From NCBI RefSeq assembly GCF_001544975.2, contig NZ_FCOG02000017.1, positions 1-64,000 on the forward strand: a DNA stretch of 64,000 nucleotides, given 5' to 3'. The notes below the pieces were generated by a model that ran no database searches, was not told where the DNA came from, and worked only from the letters and a program-made list of their open reading frames with translations. The translations under genes were made by a program, and so were the position numbers. Positions within the stretch are counted from its first letter, which is position 1. Each line of letters opens with the position of its first letter. This DNA is from Caballeronia arationis (GTDB taxonomy: Bacteria; Pseudomonadota; Gammaproteobacteria; Burkholderiales; Burkholderiaceae). Of the stretch, positions 54,877-63,632 are shown in pieces.

Positions 54877-56100
54877 ATGAGCGAACCCGCCGCTCCATTT
54901 CGAAGCATCGTCCAGTCACCATCGCTGTTCATCCTCGTCTGCATCACGCTCTCAGGGACCTTTCCGCTGCACGTATTCGTGCCCGCGCTGCCCTCCGCGG
55001 CCAGCGACCTGCATGCATCCACCGCAGGCATCGGGCTGACAATCACGCTCTATGTCGTCGGGCTATCGGTCGGACAGCTCGTCTACGGACCGTTGTCGGA
55101 TCGTTACGGGCGGCGGCCGGTGCTTCTGGCCGGACTGTCGCTGTTTGCGGTTGCGAGCGTAGCGGCGGCCTTCGCGCCGTCGCTTGCGGGGCTCGAATGC
55201 GCGCGGCTAGCGCAGGCGCTCGGCGGCTGCTCGGGGCTCGTGCTCGGACGCGCGATCGCCCGCGACAGTTCGGGATCGACCACGCTGATCCGCCGCCTCG
55301 CGACGCTCAGTATCGCGATGGCGGTGGCGACCGCCGTGGCGCCGATCATCGGCGCGCAGATCGTCGAGCATCTGGGGTGGCGGTCGATCTTCTCCGCACT
55401 GAGTGTCGTCAATGTGCTGGTGCTTTTCGCCGTATGGCTCGTGGTTCCGGAAACGCACTCGGCCTCTCGCGACTTCAGGATGAGCCGCTATCTGAAAAGC
55501 TACCTCGCGCTGCTTCGATCGCCCGCTTTCGTCACGCACAGTCTTGGCGGAGCAAGCGCGACCACCGGCATCTATGCGTTCCTTTCGGCCTCGCCGTTCA
55601 TCCTCGAATCGCGACTCGGCTTGTCCACGCGCGCGTTCGGCTTTGCCTACTTCTCGCTGGTAGTCGGACTCGCGAGCGGCCAGTCGACGGCAAAGCGACT
55701 CGCCGGCCGGGTGTCCGCACGCAGCGCCCTCATCGTCGCGAGCCTGATCATGGGCGCGGCTTCGATCAGCTTGCTGGTTTCGTATTGGTGCGATTCGCTC
55801 TCGGTGACATCGGTAGTGGCGCCGATGATCGTGATGTTCTTCGCGACCGGACTGTCGAGCCCATTCGCGATCAGCAGCGCGCTCGATGTGGACCAGTCTG
55901 TTGTCGGCGCGGCGGCGGGGCTTTATGGCTGTCTGCAGATGGGCTACGGTGCCCTTTGCACGGCTGCCGTGGGCCTGTCCTCCAGCGATCCGACCGCCTC
56001 GATGATCGGCGCATTGCTCGTATCGAGCGCCATCGCCGGATTTGCGTTCAAGGCCGCGCCGCGCGCACATGTCCGAGCAAACCAGGAGCCTGTCGCGTAG
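54877..56100 (+). CDS. MFS transporter (Bcr/CflA, DHA1 type)
   Basis: 407 residues, about 12 helices. TFPLHVFVPALPSAASDLHAS, then YGPLSDRYGRRPVLLAGL (motif A) and RLAQALGGCSGLVLGRAIARD are the Bcr/CflA pattern. The family includes efflux and sulfonamide/bicyclomycin export proteins. In a catabolic regulon it may relieve toxicity of an aromatic compound. The ribosome site is weak (GCGAG). Confidence 0.88.
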   Translation: MSEPAAPFRSIVQSPSLFILVCITLSGTFPLHVFVPALPSAASDLHASTAGIGLTITLYVVGLSVGQLVYGPLSDRYGRRPVLLAGLSLFAVASVAAAFAPSLAGLECARLAQALGGCSGLVLGRAIARDSSGSTTLIRRLATLSIAMAVATAVAPIIGAQIVEHLGWRSIFSALSVVNVLVLFAVWLVVPETHSASRDFRMSRYLKSYLALLRSPAFVTHSLGGASATTGIYAFLSASPFILESRLGLSTRAFGFAYFSLVVGLASGQSTAKRLAGRVSARSALIVASLIMGAASISLLVSYWCDSLSVTSVVAPMIVMFFATGLSSPFAISSALDVDQSVVGAAAGLYGCLQMGYGALCTAAVGLSSSDPTASMIGALLVSSAIAGFAFKAAPRAHVRANQEPVA

Positions 56101-56131
56101 CCGTCTGACCGCGAATTAGGGTTTGCTCTGT

Positions 56132-56184
56132 TTGACACCCGGCACCAGTTCTTTATGCTTCACTCAATGGTTCATCCAATGAAA
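56132..56184 (+). promoter_or_regulatory. Porin promoter with shared operator motif, site 3
   Basis: TTGACA (56132-56137), 16 bases and TATGCT (56154-56159) make a promoter. ATGGTTCATCCAATGAA (56167-56183) begins at the expected transcription start. The motif differs from sites 1 and 2 only after the CCA. It is 72 bp before the porin ATG. Confidence 0.65.
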
Positions 56185-56254
56185 CGAGCCAGGATCCGAC
56201 ACACATAAGAACGCTTTCATCGTTCCCTGCGGGGCGCGATAACAGGAGACAGCC

Positions 56255-57484
56255 GTGAAGCTTCGGAACACCTTGGTTGGAGCGCTGACACTTGCCGCAG
56301 GAGGGCCAGTCTTCGCGCAGAGCAGCGTGACGCTGTACGGATTGCTCGACGAAGGCATCAACTACGTCAACAACGTGCAGACGGCGCAGGCGGGAGCACC
56401 GAACGGCCGGACCGGCGCGAGCCAGATCTCGATGACGAGCGGCGTCATGCAGGCCTCACGCTGGGGACTGCGCGGCACCGAAGACCTTGGTGGCGGCTAC
56501 AAGGCCATTTTCGTGATCGAAAGCGGCTTCGACGTGGGCACCGGGCGGTTTCAGCAAGGCGGTACGTTCTTTGGCCGCCAGTCGTATGTAGGTGTGACGA
56601 GCCCCTGGGGCAGCGTCACGGCGGGCCGGCAATACGATTCAATCGTCGATTCCATTGGCGCCATGCAGGCGGGCAGTTTCGCTGGCGGCGCTTTCGCCGA
56701 TCACCCGGGCGATATCGACAACGTCGCCGACACCCAGCGCATCAACAACTCGATCAAGTACACGAGTCCGACATACGCCGGGTTGACGCTCACGGGCCTG
56801 TACGGCTTCGGCGGCGTACCCGGCTCGTTCGGGAAGAACAGCATCTGGTCCGTCGGGGCACGATATGCCGCGGGACCGTTCGCGCTCGCCGGCGGCTACA
56901 TGCACATCAACAACCCGAATCAGTCGTTCTACGGGAACAATGCGGTCGGTTCGCCCACTGCCAACAACCTTGGAGCGGTTACCGGCGTACAGGTGAACCC
57001 GATCTACGGCGGATTCGCATCGGCGCACCGCATGCAGATCTACTCCGGCGTCGCGCAATACACAGTCGGCTTTCTCACGGCGGGTGTCGCCTACTCCAAC
57101 ATCCGTTTCCAGGAGCTGAACGACCCCGCCTCGGGCACGCTGGCCCTCACCAATCCGTTCGGATACACGGGCAATGCGGCCTTCAACAATTACAACGTGT
57201 ACGCCGGCTACTACATCACGCCGGCGCTGCAAGTCGGCGGGTCGTACAACTACCTGAGGGGCGGCGCGATCAACGGCAAAGACAGCGCCGCGTATCAGAC
57301 GTTCAACGCCGTCATCGACTATTTCCTGTCGAAACGTACCGATGTCTATCTCGCCGCCGCGTATATGAAGGCCTCAGGCGTCGATTCGACCAAGCAGGCC
57401 GCCGTTCCGTACATCGTAACGTTGACGCCGGCGAACACGTCCAATCAGGTTGTCGCGCGCGTCGCTATCCGCCACAAGTTCTGA
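56255..57484 (+). CDS. Burkholderia-type general porin
   Basis: 409 residues. A signal peptide (MKLRNTLVGALTLAAGGPVFAQ) is followed by SSVTLYGLLDEGINYVNN, the start of trimeric Gram-negative porins of Burkholderiales. SRWGLRGTEDLGGGYKAIFVIESGF, the GRQSYVGVTSPWG strand pair and the C-terminal VVARVAIRHKF (terminal Phe for outer-membrane insertion) are all in place. It passes small solutes into the periplasm. The shared operator indicates it is induced with the MFS and CoA-transferase genes, which is unusual for a general porin. Confidence 0.95.
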   Translation: MKLRNTLVGALTLAAGGPVFAQSSVTLYGLLDEGINYVNNVQTAQAGAPNGRTGASQISMTSGVMQASRWGLRGTEDLGGGYKAIFVIESGFDVGTGRFQQGGTFFGRQSYVGVTSPWGSVTAGRQYDSIVDSIGAMQAGSFAGGAFADHPGDIDNVADTQRINNSIKYTSPTYAGLTLTGLYGFGGVPGSFGKNSIWSVGARYAAGPFALAGGYMHINNPNQSFYGNNAVGSPTANNLGAVTGVQVNPIYGGFASAHRMQIYSGVAQYTVGFLTAGVAYSNIRFQELNDPASGTLALTNPFGYTGNAAFNNYNVYAGYYITPALQVGGSYNYLRGGAINGKDSAAYQTFNAVIDYFLSKRTDVYLAAAYMKASGVDSTKQAAVPYIVTLTPANTSNQVVARVAIRHKF

Positions 57485-57503
57485 CCGGCATCGACGATGT
57501 CTG

Positions 57504-57544
57504 ACGGGCAGGCAGGCTACGGCTTTCCTGCCCGTTTTCATTTG
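57504..57544 (+). terminator. Rho-independent terminator after porin
   Basis: ACGGGCAGG (57504-57512) and CCTGCCCGT (57527-57535) form a perfect 9-bp stem followed by TTTTCATTT. It lies 19 bases after the porin stop. Confidence 0.88.
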
Positions 57545-57598
57545 AAAGCAGCACGACCATCAGCACGACGCGACCCCATGAAATCCCCGCGCACCGTC

Positions 57599-57651
57599 TT
57601 GACACCGGCAAAACGCCGGCTCATTATCGTTCATAGGTTGATCCATTGAAT
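57599..57651 (+). promoter_or_regulatory. CoA-transferase promoter with shared operator motif, site 4
   Basis: TTGACA (57599-57604), 17 bases and CATTAT (57622-57627) are a sigma-70-type promoter. TAGGTTGATCCATTGAAT (57634-57651) starts at the predicted transcription start and matches sites 1-3 at GGTT-ATCCA-TG. It ends 30 bases before the ATG of the CoA-transferase gene. Confidence 0.62.
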
Positions 57652-57681
57652 TTATCGCACCACATTCAGGAGACGCTTGAG

Positions 57682-58869
57682 ATGTCCGACGTTCAAACCG
57701 GCCTGCCGCCCGAGCGGCAGCACATTTCCGACGCGGCGCACAAGCGCCCGCTCGATGGCATCGTCGTCGTGGAGACGTCGAGTTTTCTCACTGGTCCATT
57801 CACGGCGATGATGCTCGCCGATCTCGGTGCCGACGTGATCAAGGTCGAGCCGCCTGGCGGCGATGGCTTTCGCAAGTTCGGCCACAACCGCGACGGCTTC
57901 GGCGCTTCGTGGACGAACGCGAACCGCGGCAAACGCAGCGTCGTGATTGACCTGAAAACGGAGGAAGGCACGCAGCGCCTGAAGAACCTGCTTGCGAGCG
58001 CCGACATCCTCGTCGAGAACTGGCGGCCGCGCGTAGCTGCGTCGCTAGGTCTCGGCCATGACGTGCTGCAGGCGCTGTATCCGCGGCTGATCCGCCTGTC
58101 GATCAACGGCTTTGGCGACACCGGCGCGCTCGCCAACGCACCCGCGTTCGATTCGCTGATTCAGGGCCGCACGGGCATCGTCGCGTCCGAAGGGCGCAAC
58201 GGCAAGCCGGCGGTGACGCCGTTCAACATGGTCGACAAGGTGACGGGCGCATTCGGTACTCAGGCGATCCTCGCCGCTCTCTACGAACGTGAGAAGACCG
58301 GCAAGGCGAGCCACATCAAGCTGCCGATGCTCGACGTCATGGGCTATTTCAACTTCCCCGATATGTTTCAGCACCGCACCTTCGACGGCGACACGTCCGC
58401 GTGGAAGCCGCCCGCGTCGCAAGTGCTGGAGACGTCAGACGGCTTCGTTGTCATCTCGCCGGCCAACGGCGCGCAGATGTCGAAGACGCTCAACGCGATC
58501 GATCGCCCGGAGTGGAAGGAAGAGTTCAAGCAGATGCGCGATCCGGTCGCGATGGCCGATGAGTTCTTCCGGCGCGTGGGCGCCGTGGTCAAGGAAAAGG
58601 AAACCGAGTACTGGCTTGCACGCTTCGCCGAACTCGACGTGCCCGCTGCGCCGGTCTTCTCGCTCGATGAATTCCTCAATGACGCGCAGGTCGCCAACAA
58701 CCGCGTGTTCGATTTCGTCGACTCCCCGGTCGGGCCGATTCGTACCGCGCGCTATCCAGCGACCTTCGACGACCGCAGGTTCACCGCGCGTTCCGGTCCG
58801 CCCGCGATAGGCGAGCACGACGACGAAATCGGCGGCCATTCAGACACTCAACCCAGGAAAACAGCATGA
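57682..58869 (+). CDS. CaiB/BaiF family CoA-transferase
   Basis: 395 residues from ATG 57682 (AGGAGACG upstream); an earlier TTG is rejected because it lies in the operator. SSFLTGPFTAMMLADLGADVIKVE, NRGKRSVVIDLK, ENWRPRVAASLG and the Asp in LPMLDVMGYF are present. It shares long blocks with the protein at 38797 and is its paralogue. The last 4 bases overlap the FAH-family gene (ATGA). It probably transfers CoA to the acid formed in this aromatic/alicyclic pathway. Confidence 0.92.
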   Translation: MSDVQTGLPPERQHISDAAHKRPLDGIVVVETSSFLTGPFTAMMLADLGADVIKVEPPGGDGFRKFGHNRDGFGASWTNANRGKRSVVIDLKTEEGTQRLKNLLASADILVENWRPRVAASLGLGHDVLQALYPRLIRLSINGFGDTGALANAPAFDSLIQGRTGIVASEGRNGKPAVTPFNMVDKVTGAFGTQAILAALYEREKTGKASHIKLPMLDVMGYFNFPDMFQHRTFDGDTSAWKPPASQVLETSDGFVVISPANGAQMSKTLNAIDRPEWKEEFKQMRDPVAMADEFFRRVGAVVKEKETEYWLARFAELDVPAAPVFSLDEFLNDAQVANNRVFDFVDSPVGPIRTARYPATFDDRRFTARSGPPAIGEHDDEIGGHSDTQPRKTA

Positions 58870-59753
58870 AACTCGCAAGCTTCAATGGAGGGCGGATCGG
58901 GGTCGTCATCGAGGACGACATCGTCGACGTATCGGAACTCGTGAACGTGACGCCCGGCACGTGGCCGCCGGTCGGCATGTTGCATGTGATCGATCGATTC
59001 GCATCGCTGCGCGGCAAACTCGACGATTTCGCTCAGACCGCGCCGCGCATCAGACTGGCGGACGTCAGACTGGAAACGCCGGTCGCATGGCCTAACAAGG
59101 TGATCGCCTTCCCGGCCAACTATCACGCACACGTCGAGGAAATGAAGCGTGGCACAGGTCTGATCTCGCCGTTCAAGGCCGACGGCCAGGGCTTCTTCCT
59201 GAAGGCGAATTCGAGCCTGAGCGGCCCGGCCGATCCGATCGTGTTGCCGCAGATTCCGAATCGCCAGATCCATCACGAGTGCGAGCTTGCCATCATCATC
59301 GGCAAGGGCGGCCGCGAGATCAGTCGCGACGACGCGCTCACGCATGTGTTCGGCTACGCGTGCCTGATCGACGTCGTGGTGCGCGGCAAGGAAGAGCGCG
59401 TGATGCGCAAGTCCTACGACACGTTCTGCCCGGTAGGCCCGTACATCGTCACCGCCGACGAAGTGCCCGATTACGACGCCATTGACCTGAAGCTCTCGGT
59501 CAACGGCGAAGTGCGTCAGCACGCGAGCACGCGCGATCTCATAGTCGATATTCCCGAGATGATCCGGATGGCGTCCGCGGTCATGACGCTCTATCCCGGC
59601 GATATCATCGCGACGGGTACGCCTGCGGGCGTCGGTCCGATCAATGGCGGCGACAAGGTCGTGATCGAGATCGCAAAGGTCGGTTCGATGTCGATCGATG
59701 TCGTGCAAAGCGAAGGCGGCGGTCATCCCGTCTGGGACAAGCCGCTCAACTGA
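58866..59753 (+). CDS. Fumarylacetoacetate hydrolase family protein
   Basis: 295 residues. FAH-fold motifs: PANYHAHVEEM, HHECELAIIIGKGGREI (metal Glu residues), YACLIDVVVRG and TLYPGDIIATGTPAGVG. Members hydrolyse C-C bonds of acylpyruvates, such as fumarylpyruvate in the gentisate pathway. With a gentisate-type dioxygenase on the other strand at 62549 this is its natural role, but isomerase or decarboxylase functions also exist in the family. It is coupled to the CoA-transferase and followed after 12 bp by a hydrolase. Confidence 0.9.
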   Translation: MKLASFNGGRIGVVIEDDIVDVSELVNVTPGTWPPVGMLHVIDRFASLRGKLDDFAQTAPRIRLADVRLETPVAWPNKVIAFPANYHAHVEEMKRGTGLISPFKADGQGFFLKANSSLSGPADPIVLPQIPNRQIHHECELAIIIGKGGREISRDDALTHVFGYACLIDVVVRGKEERVMRKSYDTFCPVGPYIVTADEVPDYDAIDLKLSVNGEVRQHASTRDLIVDIPEMIRMASAVMTLYPGDIIATGTPAGVGPINGGDKVVIEIAKVGSMSIDVVQSEGGGHPVWDKPLN

Positions 59754-59765
59754 CGGAGGTCGAAA

Positions 59766-60656
59766 GTGCGCATTGAGTCCGGTCACCCGAATGGCTTGCA
59801 TACTGAACGCATCGCCACCGGCGACGGCCTGACGCTGGCCGCCACCGTCAGCGGAGAACACGGGCGACCTGCCGTGATCCTGCTGCACGGTGGCGGCCAG
59901 ACGCGACATTCGTGGCGCGGCACCGTTCGCACCCTGGGCGCTCTCGGCTATCATGCGCTCGCGTTCGATGCCCGCGGCCACGGCGACAGCGACTGGTCAG
60001 CAAGGTCCGACTATTCGTACGACCGCCTCGCTGACGACCTTCTAACCGTCGCGTCTACCATGGCGCCGAGCCCGCTTGTCATCGGCGCGTCGATGGGCGG
60101 CATGACGGCGTTTCACGCGGTCGGCCGCAATCAAGCCTCGTTCGCGCGTGCGATGGTCCTCGTGGACATAGCGCCGCGCATCGATCCAGAAGGCCTCAAG
60201 CGTGTGAGCGACTTCCTGAATGGTTACCGCGACGGCTTCGCGAACATCGAGGAAGCCGCCGATGCAGTGGCCGCGTACAACCCGCATCGTCCGCGGCCGC
60301 GCGATCCGCGCGGCCTGATGAAGAACCTCCGCCTTCGTGACGACGGCCGGCTGCACTGGCACTGGGACCCGAGCTTCTTTCGTGAGCGCAGCGATGAAAG
60401 GCGTGAAAAGCACGCGCAGAGTCTGCTCGACATGTGCAGCAACATCACGATACCGGCTTTGCTCGTGCGTGGCGCTCAGAGCGACGTCGTGACAACGAAG
60501 GGGATCGACGAGCTGCGCGCGCGTCTGCCTCAACTCGAAGTCGGTACGGTGCCGGGCGCCGGCCACATGATCGCGGGAGATCGCAATGAAGCCTTCAATG
60601 GCGCGATCATGCCGTTCATCGAGCGCCATGCACCGCTGCCGCGCATAAGCCCATGA
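59766..60656 (+). CDS. Alpha/beta hydrolase
   Basis: 296 residues. LLHGGGQTRHSW (oxyanion loop), FDARGHGDSDW, nucleophile Ser in IGASMGGMTA, and the C-terminal GAGHMIAGDR (His). GTG 59766 is the start, with GGAGG at good distance. It converges on the 35-codon ORF at 60671. Related proteins are ester, enol-lactone or C-C bond hydrolases; the substrate is not readable. Confidence 0.88.
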   Translation: MRIESGHPNGLHTERIATGDGLTLAATVSGEHGRPAVILLHGGGQTRHSWRGTVRTLGALGYHALAFDARGHGDSDWSARSDYSYDRLADDLLTVASTMAPSPLVIGASMGGMTAFHAVGRNQASFARAMVLVDIAPRIDPEGLKRVSDFLNGYRDGFANIEEAADAVAAYNPHRPRPRDPRGLMKNLRLRDDGRLHWHWDPSFFRERSDERREKHAQSLLDMCSNITIPALLVRGAQSDVVTTKGIDELRARLPQLEVGTVPGAGHMIAGDRNEAFNGAIMPFIERHAPLPRISP

Positions 60657-60670
60657 GGCAGGCGCGAGCC

Positions 60671-60778
60671 TTACCGTCGATCATCGATCATCGCAGGAAC
60701 ACTACCCGCGTAAGCCAGTGCGCATAGCATCATCGCGCAGACGATGTGCACCCAACAGTCCTTCGCAATCGCGTTCAT
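60671..60778 (-). CDS. 35-residue putative membrane peptide
   Basis: The minus strand reads MNAIAKDCWVHIVCAMMLCA...MIDDRR, 35 residues with one hydrophobic helix. GGAGGAGCCCGAG gives a strong ribosome site just before the ATG at 60776-60778. It follows the flavin monooxygenase stop (60838) by 59 bases and the plus-strand hydrolase ends 15 bases away. It could be a real small membrane protein of the operon, or chance. Confidence 0.45.
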   Translation of the reverse strand: MNAIAKDCWVHIVCAMMLCALAYAGSVPAMIDDRR

Positions 60779-60837
60779 CTCGGGCTCCTCCGGAACAAAG
60801 AGGGCGCGGCATCTGCACCGCGCCCCCACTTTTCGAC

Positions 60838-62493
60838 TCAAGCCTCGCTCTGCTCCACCGATTTCGTCTCCAGGCGGCTGCATTGCGCGCCCCGAACCGT
60901 ATCGATGAGCACGAGCGGATCGTCCGGCAACGCATCGCCGCGCCACGCCACCTGCCCGTCGGGACGCACGAGTACAAAACGGCGCTCATACAACTGACGA
61001 GCGTCGTCGTTGTCGATCACCACCGATTTGAACGGCACTTTGCGCGCCGCTGCTGCTTCTTCCAGCGCGTTCGCGCCGGACGCGTCATTGTCGAAGCACA
61101 TCAGCACGAATTCCTTGCCGAACAAGTCGAGCGTCGACTGCCCCTCAGCCAGCCACACGTGCGGCGCGCGCGAACCGGGCCGCGCGGTCTGCACGTAGCT
61201 CGACACTTCATCGGGCGGTTGCGGCGTGCCATCGGGCACGATGATCGGCGAGCCTTCGTACATGTAGCCGAGGTGAATGCCGATCGAAAACCACTCGCGC
61301 TTCATCAACTCGGTGTACTGGTTGCCGAATTCAATGCGCGCCGCTTCGGAGCCCGGGCCGTCCTCGAAAATCTCCTTCGACGGCGATAGCACGCGCGGCG
61401 ACAGCATGCGCTTCAGATTGCCGGTCGCCTCCGACACGTTGCGGATCGCCACAGGCCGCATCTCCGTTTCGTACGTCTCCAGCAAATGCGCGCCGCCCCA
61501 GCCTTGCAAGCTCGCCGCGAGCTTCCACGAAAGATTCACCGCGTCCTGAATGCCCGTGTTCATGCCGAAACCGCCCGTCGGCGACGTGAGATGCGCGGCG
61601 TCTCCCGCGACGAACACGCGTTTCGTGCCATAGCTATCGGCGACGAGCTGACGCCGGACCCACGGCAGCATCGAAAGAATCTCGAAGTCGAACTCGCGGC
61701 CGACCGCGCGCACGATCGCTTCACGCATCGTTTCCTCGCTGTGCGTCTGGCGGCTGTTGTCGCCGACGAGCGAGAAGCGCCACTGGTCGCTTCCATTGAT
61801 TGCAACGAGGGTAGCCCAGGTGCCTTCCGGCCCGATAAAGATGTAACGATAGGCGCGTTTCTTGTCGTGCAGGGCTTCGAGGTCCTTGCATCGGAACACG
61901 ACGTTGGTCGTATAAGTGAGGGTCGGCTCACCGGTCATGCCGATGCCGAGCCCCTGGCGAACGACACTCGCACCGCCGTCCGATCCGACGAGATAACCCG
62001 CCTCTATGACCTTCTCCTCGCCGCTCAGCGTGTCGCGCACTTTCGCGATGACACCGTCCGGCGTCTCACTGAACTCGACGAGTTCAGTGTTGTAGCTGAT
62101 CGTTACGTTGGGCGTCTGTTGAGCAAAGCGGCGCAACACCGGATCGAAGAAATTCTGCGGACACCGCTCGCGCTTCTGCGGACTTTGCGGCGGGCACTTT
62201 TCGTCCTTCGGGCTCGGAAAGACTTCACGTCCGAACTCGTAGCCGTTCAGGCCCGTGACCCATGCACAATCCTGCGGATAGTCGCGGTTGTAGCCGGCGT
62301 CGTGAACCCACGGCACAATGCCCCAGCGGCGGCAATATTCCATGGTCCGCACGCCGACCATGTCCATCTTCGGCTGAATCACCTGCCCATCGCTTCGTTC
62401 GATGAGCATGCATGACACGCCGCGAAAGCCCAGGTCACCGGCGAGTGCCAGTCCGATCGGGCCCGCGCCTACGATCAATACGGGTGTTTGCAT
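60838..62493 (-). CDS. FAD-dependent aromatic monooxygenase (phenol hydroxylase/TfdB type)
   Basis: 551 residues. N-terminal GAGPIGLALAGDLGFRG (FAD), DG motif in YLVGSDGGASVVRQGLG, and GDAAHLTSPTGGFGMNTGIQDAVNLSWKL for the second FAD site are all as in PheA/TfdB/MhpA. A C-terminal thioredoxin-like domain of about 150 residues follows. It hydroxylates an aromatic ring using NAD(P)H and O2. It is 55 bp after the bicupin dioxygenase in the same unit, so hydroxylation to a gentisate-type diol and ring cleavage are linked. Confidence 0.92.
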   Translation of the reverse strand: MQTPVLIVGAGPIGLALAGDLGFRGVSCMLIERSDGQVIQPKMDMVGVRTMEYCRRWGIVPWVHDAGYNRDYPQDCAWVTGLNGYEFGREVFPSPKDEKCPPQSPQKRERCPQNFFDPVLRRFAQQTPNVTISYNTELVEFSETPDGVIAKVRDTLSGEEKVIEAGYLVGSDGGASVVRQGLGIGMTGEPTLTYTTNVVFRCKDLEALHDKKRAYRYIFIGPEGTWATLVAINGSDQWRFSLVGDNSRQTHSEETMREAIVRAVGREFDFEILSMLPWVRRQLVADSYGTKRVFVAGDAAHLTSPTGGFGMNTGIQDAVNLSWKLAASLQGWGGAHLLETYETEMRPVAIRNVSEATGNLKRMLSPRVLSPSKEIFEDGPGSEAARIEFGNQYTELMKREWFSIGIHLGYMYEGSPIIVPDGTPQPPDEVSSYVQTARPGSRAPHVWLAEGQSTLDLFGKEFVLMCFDNDASGANALEEAAAARKVPFKSVVIDNDDARQLYERRFVLVRPDGQVAWRGDALPDDPLVLIDTVRGAQCSRLETKSVEQSEA

Positions 62494-62548
62494 CTGGAGT
62501 CTCCAAGAGTTTGAGTTCGTGCTGCGCGGCGTTGCCTGGAAGCTCCGG

Positions 62549-63595
62549 CTACACCGCCTCTTCGCGATACAGTCCGAGCTTCTTCAGGGCCGGAAAGTCG
62601 TTGACCTGGAATAGCATCGCGGGCGTGTCGTCCGAGCGGTTGATGTGCTCGTGCAGAGCCCACGGCGGAATCGCCATGAAATCGCCCGGGCCCCACTCGA
62701 AGGTCGTTCCATCCACGATCGTCGCACCCTTCCCGCGCATCACGTAGTAGACGACACTGCCCGTATGACGATGCGCCTTCGTATGCATGCCCGGACGCAA
62801 CGACTGAAGCACGGTGCCGATCGTGGGCAGCGCCGAGTCGCCCGTCAGCGGGTTGAGGTATTCGAGCGCGGTGTCGTCGAACGGATCGGGGGGCAATTCG
62901 GCGGCGAGACGCAGCGCTTCCTGCGACCGTTCCGCGCTATAGACGAGCAGCGGATTGAGCGCCGGCGTGCTCGCGTCGTTAAGCGGTCGCATGAGGCCGC
63001 TGCCGTAGCGCCGGTATGAGCGATCCGGTATCTCCGATACGGCTTGCCGTGGCTTTTCCGAGCCTTCGAAAAAAGTCGCGTGCATCGAGCGCACGAGCGA
63101 TATGTCGAGCACATCGAGCCAGATCATCGGTTCGTCGCCCTTGTGCTCGTGGTCGTGCCATGTCCACGCCGGCGTCAGCACGAGATCGCCTTCGTTCATC
63201 TCGTAGCGCTCGCCATCGACGATCGTATCGGCCCCATGCCCCTTCATGATGAAGCGCAGCGCACTCGCCGTATGCCGGTGTGCAGTCGCAATCTCACCGG
63301 GAAGGATGTACTGGATCGATGCCCAGATGGTCGGCGTCGTGCCGAACGGCAGTCCGCGATTCGCGAGACGTAGCGTTCTGCGCTGGCCGCCCGCTTCCAG
63401 CTTGAGCTTCGCGCCGATCTTTTCGAGCAGCCGTTCGAGATCGCTGGCTTTCCAGTGCGCCGCTTTCATCGCGGATTGCGGCGTGCGCGTGAAGAGCGGT
63501 CCGTCGGTCGGTTGTGCGACGCGGCAGTTGAAGCTGTCGAGTTCTTCGGCCAGCGCCTGGCGTTGCACGGTGTCGGACATCACGGCTTCACTCAT
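62549..63595 (-). CDS. Gentisate 1,2-dioxygenase-like bicupin dioxygenase
   Basis: 348 residues with two cupin domains. Metal-site motifs: PGEIATAHRHTASALRFIMKGHG with LTPAWTWHDH in domain 1, and GMHTKAHRHTGSVVYYVMRGKG in domain 2. This is the gentisate/1-hydroxy-2-naphthoate/salicylate dioxygenase family, which opens rings between the carboxyl and hydroxyl carbons. ATG 63595 follows CGGGAGCGACC. Fumarylpyruvate-type hydrolase is on the opposite strand at 58866. Confidence 0.92.
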   Translation of the reverse strand: MSEAVMSDTVQRQALAEELDSFNCRVAQPTDGPLFTRTPQSAMKAAHWKASDLERLLEKIGAKLKLEAGGQRRTLRLANRGLPFGTTPTIWASIQYILPGEIATAHRHTASALRFIMKGHGADTIVDGERYEMNEGDLVLTPAWTWHDHEHKGDEPMIWLDVLDISLVRSMHATFFEGSEKPRQAVSEIPDRSYRRYGSGLMRPLNDASTPALNPLLVYSAERSQEALRLAAELPPDPFDDTALEYLNPLTGDSALPTIGTVLQSLRPGMHTKAHRHTGSVVYYVMRGKGATIVDGTTFEWGPGDFMAIPPWALHEHINRSDDTPAMLFQVNDFPALKKLGLYREEAV

Positions 63596-63632
63596 GGTCG
63601 CTCCCGTCGAGGTTGGTTAGGTTCGAATGCAT

